Assembly (NCBI GenBank): GCA_012515725.1
Contig: JAAYXU010000043.1
Coordinates: 1-6,611, forward strand
Direction: 5' to 3'
Origin: Clostridiales bacterium
GTDB lineage: Bacteria; Bacillota; Clostridia; Christensenellales; UMGS416
DNA length: 6,611 nucleotides
Under the pieces are notes generated by a model. It saw only the letters and a program-made list of their open reading frames with translations. It ran no database searches and was not told where the DNA came from. Shown one piece after another: positions 1 to 5,643 of the stretch. How positions within the stretch are numbered: the first letter of the stretch is position 1; every line of letters begins with the position of its first letter. Position numbers and translations under genes: made by a program.

Positions 1-391
1 AGCGGCGCTCGCGCGTGTTCGTGTGATGGCCGATAATGTCGATGCGCTTTCGCAGGGAAGGACGTTCAAGACTGCGGACCTTTTTGGCATCCCGGCCTCC
101 TACTGGCTGGATCTGTCCCAATACGACACGGTACAGGAAATGGCCACGCTGAACGCCCCGCTGCTCATGCTCCAGGGCGAGGGCGACTACCAGGTTCCTC
201 CCGATGAATTCGAGCGCTTCCGGGCCGCTCATTCGGACCGATCCGACGTAACGTTTATTAGTTACCCGGGGCTTTCGCACCTTTTCACAAAGGCGGGCGA
301 CCCACCCTCCCCCGACGATTACGCAAAAGACAGTACGTTTGACAGCAAAGCGCTCGACGATATCGCCGAGTGGATCGCGTCGCTTAATTGA
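1..391 (+). CDS. alpha/beta fold hydrolase, C-terminal part (5' end outside window)
   Basis: The reading frame is open from the first base, so the gene starts upstream and only the last 129 residues are visible; the GTG at 23 and ATG at 26 are internal codons, not starts. The fragment has the usual end of an alpha/beta hydrolase: a strand followed by LMLQGEGDYQVP, whose Asp (visible residue 62) should be the acid of the catalytic triad, then YPGLSHLF, whose His (visible residue 93) should be the base. The nucleophile Ser elbow lies outside the window. The ending (PSPDDY, then a helix DDIAEWIASLN) resembles the dienelactone-hydrolase-like or DUF3887-associated serine hydrolases of Firmicutes. 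Substrate unknown; whether there is a signal peptide cannot be seen. It ends with TGA and converges on the purR-glmU-prs operon, with no visible functional link to it. Confidence 0.85.
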   Translation, partial: AALARVRVMADNVDALSQGRTFKTADLFGIPASYWLDLSQYDTVQEMATLNAPLLMLQGEGDYQVPPDEFERFRAAHSDRSDVTFISYPGLSHLFTKAGDPPSPDDYAKDSTFDSKALDDIAEWIASLN

Positions 392-775
392 AGCTACGGT
401 TTGTTGAGTTTAAACATAGTGATCTCCCGGTATGCTTCGAAATCCTGACCAATCTGCGGCTCAAGGTTCGATGTGTGCTGTACGGATACAGTTATACAGG
501 AGATATATTGGTTAATCTATCTAAAATTATGCCAGTCTAGAGCGAATGTTATTGGATGTATTATGGATTTATAGTTTGGCATATTGCATAAATGCGGATT
601 TCATGGTACGATACAATAGAATCAACCGTTTTTTTCTTCTCCTTTCTGCACCGCCGCCCGCTTTCTTTTTTGGACGGCGGCTTTGTTATGCGGTAGCGGG
701 CGCGGTGGCGTATCCTGGTCCCAGTCCATGAGCCCGCGCCGTCCGGATGCGTGCCATAAAGCCCGGTAAGCGCGA
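392..775. other. gene-free spacer, AT-rich in its first half
   Basis: This spacer lies between the convergent hydrolase and prs genes. Roughly 400-640 is clearly richer in A+T than the flanking genes. Positions 629-647 form an uninterrupted 19-nt pyrimidine tract and 661-671 another of 11 nt. Short open frames cross it on both strands but have no convincing ribosome binding site or recognisable protein. Apart from the hairpin at 653-681 and small inverted repeats near 696-737 (GCGGGC/GCCCGC) and 715-724 (CTGG/CCAG), I see no tRNA, riboswitch or repeat array. Confidence 0.6.
653..687 (+). terminator. possible weak terminator hairpin, plus strand
   Basis: GCCGCC (653-658) can pair with GGCGGC (676-681) around a T-rich loop, followed directly by TTTGTT. 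The stem is only 6 bp, the loop is 17 nt and the T tract is interrupted. It lies about 260 bases after the hydrolase stop, so assignment to that gene is tentative. Confidence 0.3.
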
Positions 776-819
776 TTAAAAAACCCGGCCTGCCGGGTAC
801 GGGCCCGGGAGGCCGGGTT
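776..819 (-). terminator. intrinsic terminator of the purR-glmU-prs operon
   Basis: Ten bases AACCCGGCCT (782-791) are perfectly complementary to AGGCCGGGTT (810-819), with an 18-nt GC-rich loop that can itself fold. Read on the minus strand, the stem runs straight into six T residues (complement of 778-783). It begins ten bases after the prs stop codon, which is the expected place for a Rho-independent terminator. Confidence 0.9.
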
Positions 820-828
820 GGCTGTGGT

Positions 829-1833
829 TCACAGATTGGGTATCTTCTCCTGAATGACGATGGGCTTGACATGCGTGGGCGCTTCGGTGAACAGAGAGCT
901 GACCGGCAGGTCTTCGTATATGCGCTCTATAGCCTCGGCGAATACCGGGCCTACCGACAGCGAGTGTATCTTGTCGATTTTCTTCTCCTCGGGAAGCTGG
1001 ATCGTATTGGTGACGACCAGCTCCCGTATCGCCGAGTCGCGGATCCGCTCGATCGCCGGGCCCGACAGTACCGGATGGGTGCAGCACGCATATATTTCAC
1101 GCGCACCGCCCTTTAGCAGCGCTTCCGCGCCCTGGCAGATCGTTCCGGCTGTGTCGATCATGTCGTCGACCAGCACGACGCGCCGTCCCTCGACATCGCC
1201 TATTATGTTCATTACCTCCGACTGGTTGGCCGTCGGCCGCCGTTTGTCGATGATCGCGAGCGGCGCGCCCAGCTTCGCCGCGAAGTTGCGCGCACGGGTC
1301 ACGCTGCCAAGATCCGGCGATACGATGACCAGGCCTTCGCCGGTAAAATGGCGCGCCTGGTAATGGGCCGCCAGTATCGGAACGCCCAGCAGATGATCGA
1401 CTGGAATATTAAAGAATCCCTGTATCTGCGCCGCGTGCAGATCCATCGTGAGCACCCTGTCGGCGCCGCTGGCGGTAATAAGGTCGGCCACGAGCTTGGA
1501 GGTGATGGGATCGCGGGCCTTTGTCTTGCGGTCCTGCCGCGCGTATCCGAAGTATGGGATTACGGCGGTGATGCGCCCGGCGGATGCCCGGCGGAACGCG
1601 TCGATCATGATGAGAAGCTCCATCAGGTGCTCGCTGGCGGGAGAGCTCGTGGACTGGACTACGAAAACGTCGCATCCCCGTACTGTCTCTCCGATATTCA
1701 CGGATGTCTCCCCGTCGCTGAAGTGTCCCACCGAAGCCTGTCCCAGCGGGATCCCCAGTATGTCCGCTATTTCCCGGGCCAGCGCCGGATTGGCGTTGGC
1801 GGAGAAAAGCTTGATTCTCATACCCCGTTTCAT
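829..1833 (-). CDS. prs: ribose-phosphate pyrophosphokinase (PRPP synthetase)
   Basis: Cytosolic enzyme that transfers pyrophosphate from ATP to ribose 5-phosphate, giving PRPP for purine, pyrimidine, NAD, His and Trp synthesis. The 334-residue product shows the class I signature set: FSDGET (38-43), the ATP-contacting RQD (99-101), the metal-binding stretch DLHAAQIQGFF (131-141), SPDLGSVTRAR (172-182), the catalytic-loop KRR (197-199), and the PRPP-binding loop VVLVDDMIDTAGT (219-231). The start at 1833 is supported by AGGAGG just upstream and by a 4-nt ATGA overlap with the glmU stop, implying translational coupling; the next Met (residue 5) would be 16 nt from that site. Bacterial homologues usually end soon after the motif seen here as VSSLF (about 311-315), near 315-320 residues; this protein carries a further 19, a modest C-terminal extension. 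It is the last gene of the operon, with a terminator directly after. Confidence 0.97.
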   Translation of the reverse strand: MKRGMRIKLFSANANPALAREIADILGIPLGQASVGHFSDGETSVNIGETVRGCDVFVVQSTSSPASEHLMELLIMIDAFRRASAGRITAVIPYFGYARQDRKTKARDPITSKLVADLITASGADRVLTMDLHAAQIQGFFNIPVDHLLGVPILAAHYQARHFTGEGLVIVSPDLGSVTRARNFAAKLGAPLAIIDKRRPTANQSEVMNIIGDVEGRRVVLVDDMIDTAGTICQGAEALLKGGAREIYACCTHPVLSGPAIERIRDSAIRELVVTNTIQLPEEKKIDKIHSLSVGPVFAEAIERIYEDLPVSSLFTEAPTHVKPIVIQEKIPNL

Positions 1834-3203
1834 ATGTCCTCCTCGTACCGGCTTGCGTGCTTGCGCACCCAGCCGTCTTTGTTAGTCTGCCGGCAACGCG
1901 CGATGGCAAGCGCGTCCTCCGGCACATCCTCGGTGATCGTGGACCCTGCGGCCGTATAAGCGCCCCGCCCCACGGTAACGGGAGCCACAAGGTTCGTGTT
2001 GCATCCGATGAAAGCCCCGTCCCCGACCGTCGTGCGGTGCTTCTTATGCCCGTCGTAGTTGACGAATACCACGCCGCAGCCGATATTGGCGCGCTCCCCG
2101 ATCTGGGCGTCACCCACATAGGTGAGGTGCGGTACCTTCGTGCCGTCGCCTATTACCGCGTTTTTCAGCTCTACGAAGTCGCCTATGCGGCAGCCCGCTC
2201 CGACTTTGCTGCCCGGCCGCAGATAGGCAAACGGCCCGATGGTCGCGCCGTTTCCGACCTCGGCCTCGACTAGTACCGACGACTGTATCGTCGCGCCGTC
2301 GCCCACGCGGGAGGCGCTTATGCGGTTTCCGGGATACAGCGTCACGCCCGATCCGATCCGAGCGCCGGACTCCAGCACGTTGCCCGGGTACACGACGGTA
2401 TCGCCGCCGATCGTAACGCCAGCGTCGATATAGGTCGCCGCCGGGTCGATGATCCGGACGCCCTCGCGCATATGCGCCTCGTTGATGCGCCTGCGCAGCG
2501 CCGCCTCGGCCTGCGCGAGCTGCGCCCGGTCGTTGATGCCAAGCGCCTCGTCGGGCGCGCAGCGCAGCGCGCCGACCCTGTGCCCTGCGCGCACCATGAG
2601 CCCGATCACGTCGGTCAGGTAGTATTCGCCCTGGTCGTTGTCGCATGTCAGCCTGTCCAGCAGGGAGCGCAGAAGGTCGCCTCTGAAGCAGTAGACAGAC
2701 GTATTGATCTCCCGGATCTCCCGCTGCGCGGGCGTGGCGTCCCGGTGCTCGACGATGCCCGCTACGTCGCCTCTGTCGTCGCGCAGTACCCTGCCGTACC
2801 CGGCGGGATCCTCAGCGATCGCGGTAAGCGCCATGGCCGCGAAGCCGTCCCGGGTTACGCCCGCGGCAAGGGCCTCGAGCGTATCGGAGCCAAGCAGCGG
2901 CATGTCCGCCGCCGCCACGACGACCGCGCCGCTCTCTGGTATCGCGTCCCGCGCCGCCATGACCGCGTGCCCCGTCCCCCGCTGACTCTCCTGCACCGCG
3001 AACCGGGCCCGCCCATCGAGCGCGGCCATGACCGCGTCGCGGCCGTGACCTACGACGACCACAGGATGTGCGTCTATTCCCCGGGCCGCCTCCATCACCC
3101 ACTCGGCCATGGCTCTGCCACAGAGCGTATGCAGCGCCTTGGGTATGGCGGACCTCATGCGCTTACCCTCTCCGGCGGCCAGTATGATAACTCGTGTCTG
3201 CAT
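1830..3203 (-). CDS. glmU: bifunctional GlmU: N-acetylglucosamine-1-phosphate uridyltransferase / glucosamine-1-phosphate acetyltransferase
   Basis: Makes UDP-GlcNAc in the cytosol in two steps: acetylation of GlcN-1-P by the C-terminal domain, then uridylyl transfer by the N-terminal domain. With the start at 3203 the protein is 457 residues, matching the usual length of about 456. The N-terminal nucleotidyltransferase has LAAGEGKRMRS (8-18), RGTGHA (75-80), the metal Asp100 in AADMPLL, YGR (136-138) and GINDRAQLA (222-230). From about 250 onward come the hexapeptide repeats of a left-handed beta helix. The acetyltransferase site shows RPGSKVG (329-335), PHLTYVGDA with the likely catalytic His359, and NYDG (382-385). 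The residue before Asp100 is Ala where Gly is usual; this probably has little effect. An upstream ATG at 3227 exists but has no ribosome binding site. The gene starts one base after the purR stop and overlaps prs by 4 nt. Confidence 0.97.
   Translation of the reverse strand: MQTRVIILAAGEGKRMRSAIPKALHTLCGRAMAEWVMEAARGIDAHPVVVVGHGRDAVMAALDGRARFAVQESQRGTGHAVMAARDAIPESGAVVVAAADMPLLGSDTLEALAAGVTRDGFAAMALTAIAEDPAGYGRVLRDDRGDVAGIVEHRDATPAQREIREINTSVYCFRGDLLRSLLDRLTCDNDQGEYYLTDVIGLMVRAGHRVGALRCAPDEALGINDRAQLAQAEAALRRRINEAHMREGVRIIDPAATYIDAGVTIGGDTVVYPGNVLESGARIGSGVTLYPGNRISASRVGDGATIQSSVLVEAEVGNGATIGPFAYLRPGSKVGAGCRIGDFVELKNAVIGDGTKVPHLTYVGDAQIGERANIGCGVVFVNYDGHKKHRTTVGDGAFIGCNTNLVAPVTVGRGAYTAAGSTITEDVPEDALAIARCRQTNKDGWVRKHASRYEEDI
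1838..1843 (-). promoter_or_regulatory. ribosome binding site of prs
   Basis: AGGAGG on the minus strand, four bases before the ATG at 1833 and inside the last codons of glmU. The spacing is somewhat short, but it favours 1833 over the ATG at 1821. Confidence 0.75.
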
Positions 3204-3204
3204 G

Positions 3205-4035
3205 CTACGCCTCCATTCCTCGGACATAACGCGACGGGCGCACGTCCACCTTGCGCGACGTCTCGTCTACGCCGTGAAGCACCATCAGCGCGTGGCAGTT
3301 GTCCACTAGCTTTCGATCGGGCTCCGCGGTGGTCATGACGACGCCCATGCCCGCCACGGTCACCGAGAACTCGCGCATCAGGTCAACGACGCCGCGCAGC
3401 GTGCCGCCCCGCTTCATGAAATCGTCGATGATGAGCGCGCGCTGTCCCTCGACGACGGCCCTCTTTGGAAGCGACATCGACTGGATCTTGTGCGCCGAGC
3501 CGGTGACATAGTTGATAGTTACCACCGAGCCCTCGCTGATGCGCACGTCGCGGCGCGCCGTTATCATCGGCACGTTCAGGCAGCGCGCCACCATCAGAGC
3601 CACCGGTATGCCCTTTGTCTCCACCGTTACTACGAAATCAGGCCGCGTATCCCGGAACCAGTGCGCCAGTATCTCGCCCATGCGGGCCACCTTGACCGGA
3701 TGCGACAGCTCGTCGAGCATATAGAGGTAGCCTCCCGCAAGGATCCGTTCGGGGTCTGACAGGCGCAGGCACATCTCGTCCACGAATCGCCGAGCCGCTT
3801 CGGGATAGGGCGTGGGCAGATACCGTACGCCGCCGGCCGCGCCGGTTACGGTTTCGAGGCTCCCAAGTCTGAATTCCTCCAGCACCGCGTGCGCGATATC
3901 GATGTCTTCGCTTATAGTGGACTTGGCTGCGCCGAATAGCTCGCTGAAATGATTGAGCGTATAGATGCGGTTGGGCATATCGGAGAGAATCTTTATCATC
4001 GCGCCGATTCGTTCGCTGCGTTTTATTTTTTGCAT
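3205..4035 (-). CDS. purR: pur operon repressor PurR (Bacillus type)
   Basis: DNA-binding repressor of purine genes whose DNA binding is relieved by PRPP in the Bacillus protein; it is unrelated to the LacI-type PurR of E. coli. The 276-residue product has an N-terminal winged-helix domain (about 1-74, with SERIGAMIKILSDMPN at 7-22 and the AAKSTISEDI recognition region at 36-45). A type I phosphoribosyltransferase fold follows: VETKGIPVALMVA (138-150) and the PRPP-binding loop ALIIDDFMKRGGT (200-212), which closely matches the B. subtilis loop. B. subtilis PurR is 285 residues. The start at 4035 has GGAGGG seven bases upstream; the ATG at 4065 would lie only a few bases from the predicted transcription start and has no ribosome binding site. 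First gene of the purR-glmU-prs operon. Its own promoter carries PurBox-like sites, suggesting autoregulation. Confidence 0.95.
   Translation of the reverse strand: MQKIKRSERIGAMIKILSDMPNRIYTLNHFSELFGAAKSTISEDIDIAHAVLEEFRLGSLETVTGAAGGVRYLPTPYPEAARRFVDEMCLRLSDPERILAGGYLYMLDELSHPVKVARMGEILAHWFRDTRPDFVVTVETKGIPVALMVARCLNVPMITARRDVRISEGSVVTINYVTGSAHKIQSMSLPKRAVVEGQRALIIDDFMKRGGTLRGVVDLMREFSVTVAGMGVVMTTAEPDRKLVDNCHALMVLHGVDETSRKVDVRPSRYVRGMEA
3210..3214 (-). promoter_or_regulatory. ribosome binding site of glmU
   Basis: GGAGG on the minus strand, six bases before the ATG at 3203 and inside the last codons of purR. It decides the glmU start in favour of 3203 over 3227. Confidence 0.85.
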
Positions 4036-4042
4036 GGGCGTT

Positions 4043-4048
4043 CCCTCC
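4043..4048 (-). promoter_or_regulatory. ribosome binding site of purR
   Basis: GGAGGG on the minus strand, seven bases before the ATG at 4035. It supports this start over the in-frame ATG at 4065. Confidence 0.85.
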
Positions 4049-4049
4049 A

Positions 4050-4093
4050 AAATCCGAATATTCACTATACTTCACTTATTATAATTCGTTTTT
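4050..4093. promoter_or_regulatory. pair of inverted PurBox-like operators
   Basis: The box at 4050-4062 (plus strand AAATCCGAATATT) matches the B. subtilis PurBox consensus AWWWCCGAACWWT at 12 of 13 positions. The box at 4081-4093 read on the minus strand (AAAAACGAATTAT) matches at 11 of 13. Both keep the central CGAA, face each other as an inverted pair, and are 18 bp apart, close to the 16-17 bp known for PurR operators. One box covers the purR -10 and spacer, the other lies in the purR leader. The consensus is from memory of the family; PurR binding here is an inference. Confidence 0.6.
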
Positions 4094-4106
4094 TGATCTT
4101 TTTCCA
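4078..4106 (-). promoter_or_regulatory. sigma-A type promoter of the purR-glmU-prs operon
   Basis: On the minus strand there is a perfect -10 TATAAT (4083-4078) and a -35-like TGGAAA (4106-4101, 4 of 6 to TTGACA), separated by 17 bp. Transcription would begin near 4071, giving a leader of about 36 nt before the purR ATG. No other strong promoter is apparent inside the operon. Confidence 0.65.
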
Positions 4107-4120
4107 GACTTTTTTATAAA
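4093..4120 (+). promoter_or_regulatory. probable promoter of murC
   Basis: TTGATC (4093-4098, 4 of 6 to the -35 consensus) and TATAAA (4115-4120, 5 of 6 to the -10 consensus) are separated by 16 bp, with transcription expected near 4127. Its -35 element shares its first base with the right-hand PurBox-like site, and the purR -35 lies within its spacer, so the two divergent promoters overlap and may compete. Confidence 0.5.
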
Positions 4121-4139
4121 TTGGTGGTAAAATAACAAC

Positions 4140-4145
4140 AAAGGA
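4140..4145 (+). promoter_or_regulatory. ribosome binding site for the murC ATG at 4155
   Basis: AAAGGA lies nine bases before the ATG. It is a moderate site and competes with the stronger internal one at 4186-4192. Confidence 0.5.
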
Positions 4146-4154
4146 CGTCATATC

Positions 4155-5573
4155 ATGGACTGGCGGACAGTATGGGCGAGAGAATGGGAGGAATTGGGCG
4201 TGCATATCCGCGATTTTGCAGGTCTAAAGGTTCATTTCATAGGCATCGGCGGGGTCAGCATGAGCGGGCTGGCAGAGATACTCATAAGCCGCGGTTACAC
4301 CGTCAGCGGATCCGACCGCTCGGAAAACGCGCTGACCAACAAGCTGCGCGCGCTGGGAGCCGAGGTGCACGCGGGCCACAGCGCCGGACAGGAGCGCGGC
4401 GCGGCGCTCATCGTGAAGAACGCGGCGATACCGGACGACAATCCCGAGCTTGCGGCGGCCCGTGCGCGGGGAGTGCCTGTTATGGAGCGAACGGAGCTTC
4501 TTGGGCAGATCATGGGCGAGTACCGCACGGCTGTCGGCGTGTGCGGCACCCATGGCAAGACCACGACGACCTCTATGCTGACCACGATACTCACTCTGAC
4601 CGGGCGGGATCCCACCGCGCACATCGGCAGCGAGCTTGCGCTCATAGGCGGTACGACCCGGACCGGGGGCCATGATTTCTTTGTCGCCGAGTCCTGCGAG
4701 TACAAGGACGGATTCCTTCGTCTCTCGCCCACTGTCGTCGTGATGCTCAACATCGACGCGGACCATCTCGACTACTTCCGCGACATCGACCACATCGAGC
4801 AAAGCTTCGCGGCCTTCGCGGATCGACTGCCTGACGACGGGCTGCTCATCGGAAACGGCGACGACGCGCGGGTGCGGCGGATCATGGCGGGCTGCGGCAG
4901 GCGATGGGAGGCGTTCGGACTGGGCGCGGATAGCGTCTGGCGCGCGCAGGACGTCGCGGCGGATGCCAACGCGTGCGCCTGCTTCACGCTGCGATACCCC
5001 GGCGGTAGCGTTCCCATCCGTCTCTCGGTTCCGGGACGGCACAATGTGATGAATGCGCTGGCCGCTCTGGCGGCCGCGGCGGCCTGCGGAGTGTCTCCGG
5101 ACGAAGCCGCGCCCACTCTTGCGGCCTATACCGGGGCGGCGCGCCGTTTCGAGAAAATCGGCGAGCGCGGCGGTGCGCGGATATACCACGACTACGCGCA
5201 CCATCCGACCGAGGTGGCGGCCACGCTGGCCGCGGCCCGGCAGATGAACCCGGCACGGCTCCTGTGCGTATTCCAGCCCCACACCTATACGCGCACGCGG
5301 ATGCTCTTTGACGCGTTCACGCACTGCTTTGACGATGCTGATCAGGTCGTGCTGCTGCCCATATACGCGGCGCGGGAGCACGATCCCGGCGACATCTCCT
5401 CGCAGATGCTGTCCGACGCCATAGGCGGAAGGCCGGACGGCCCGTCGTGCCGCTGCGCCGCGGATTTTGAGGACGCGGCGCAGGTCATCCGCGGGCTCAT
5501 GTCCCCCGGCGACATCGTGCTGACGCTGGGCGCGGGAGATATAGAAGCGCTGGGGCGGCTTATCTGGGAATAA
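4155..5573 (+). CDS. murC: UDP-N-acetylmuramate--L-alanine ligase MurC
   Basis: Cytosolic Mur ligase that uses ATP to join L-Ala to UDP-MurNAc, the first amino acid of the peptidoglycan stem peptide. From the ATG at 4155 it has 472 residues. The N-terminal domain has the UDP-binding VHFIGIGGVSMSG (26-38). The central ATPase domain has the P-loop GVCGTHGKTTTTS (128-140), AESCEYKDGF (178-187) and NIDADHLDYF (199-208). The C-terminal domain has GAARRFEKIG (327-336), the Mur-family YHDYAHHPTE (344-353), FQPHTYTRTR (373-382) and LTLGAGDI (456-463). The start is uncertain: 4155 has AAAGGA nine bases upstream, whereas the GTG at 4200 (457 residues) has the stronger GGGAGGA seven bases upstream, and the fold begins only near residue 24. 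It is transcribed divergently from purR and stands alone before a hairpin. Confidence 0.97.
   Translation: MDWRTVWAREWEELGVHIRDFAGLKVHFIGIGGVSMSGLAEILISRGYTVSGSDRSENALTNKLRALGAEVHAGHSAGQERGAALIVKNAAIPDDNPELAAARARGVPVMERTELLGQIMGEYRTAVGVCGTHGKTTTTSMLTTILTLTGRDPTAHIGSELALIGGTTRTGGHDFFVAESCEYKDGFLRLSPTVVVMLNIDADHLDYFRDIDHIEQSFAAFADRLPDDGLLIGNGDDARVRRIMAGCGRRWEAFGLGADSVWRAQDVAADANACACFTLRYPGGSVPIRLSVPGRHNVMNALAALAAAAACGVSPDEAAPTLAAYTGAARRFEKIGERGGARIYHDYAHHPTEVAATLAAARQMNPARLLCVFQPHTYTRTRMLFDAFTHCFDDADQVVLLPIYAAREHDPGDISSQMLSDAIGGRPDGPSCRCAADFEDAAQVIRGLMSPGDIVLTLGAGDIEALGRLIWE
4186..4192 (+). promoter_or_regulatory. internal ribosome binding site candidate before the murC GTG at 4200
   Basis: GGGAGGA sits seven bases before an in-frame GTG at 4200, near-ideal sequence and spacing. 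Either it is the true murC initiation site or it gives a second, 15-residue-shorter product. The same bases encode Trp-Glu-Glu in the longer form, so chance is possible. Confidence 0.45.
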
Positions 5574-5600
5574 AGAGTACGAAAATACGGCGGAAAACTC

Positions 5601-5626
5601 GGGGCGCTGCCACATGGCAGCGCCCC
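5601..5626. terminator. shared hairpin between convergent murC and ftsH
   Basis: GGGGCGCTGCCA (5601-5612) and TGGCAGCGCCCC (5615-5626) form a perfect 12-bp inverted repeat with a 2-nt centre; in RNA the loop would open to 4-6 nt. On the minus strand it is followed by GAGTTTTCC, on the plus strand by GCGGTGTTTCG. The T tracts are short on both sides, better for ftsH. Its position between two convergent genes suggests a bidirectional terminator. Confidence 0.7.
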
Positions 5627-5643
5627 GCGGTGTTTCGTATCGA

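Noticed and set aside
23..391. GTG at 23 / ATG at 26 as the start of a small 122-residue protein
   Set aside because: The frame is open to the window edge and the product is only the C-terminal third or so of an alpha/beta hydrolase, so the true start is upstream.
576..617. Promoter-like TTGGCA/TTGCAT with TACGAT/TACAAT on the plus strand
   Set aside because: Spacings are wrong or the -35 match is poor, and there is no gene downstream to drive; such matches are expected in AT-rich DNA.
546..731. A 61-codon plus-strand open frame in the spacer
   Set aside because: No ribosome binding site before the ATG; it runs through the pyrimidine tract and hairpin, which explains its Phe/Leu/Pro stretches.
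561..872. A 103-codon minus-strand open frame, and an AAAGGAG-like site within 629-647
   Set aside because: The frame starts inside prs, crosses its terminator and has no protein-like pattern; the Shine-Dalgarno-like bases are part of a purine tract with no credible start at the right distance.
2472..3338. A 288-codon plus-strand open frame opposite glmU and purR
   Set aside because: Arg/Pro/His-rich composition and exact overlap with conserved glmU sequence mark it as a GC-driven shadow.
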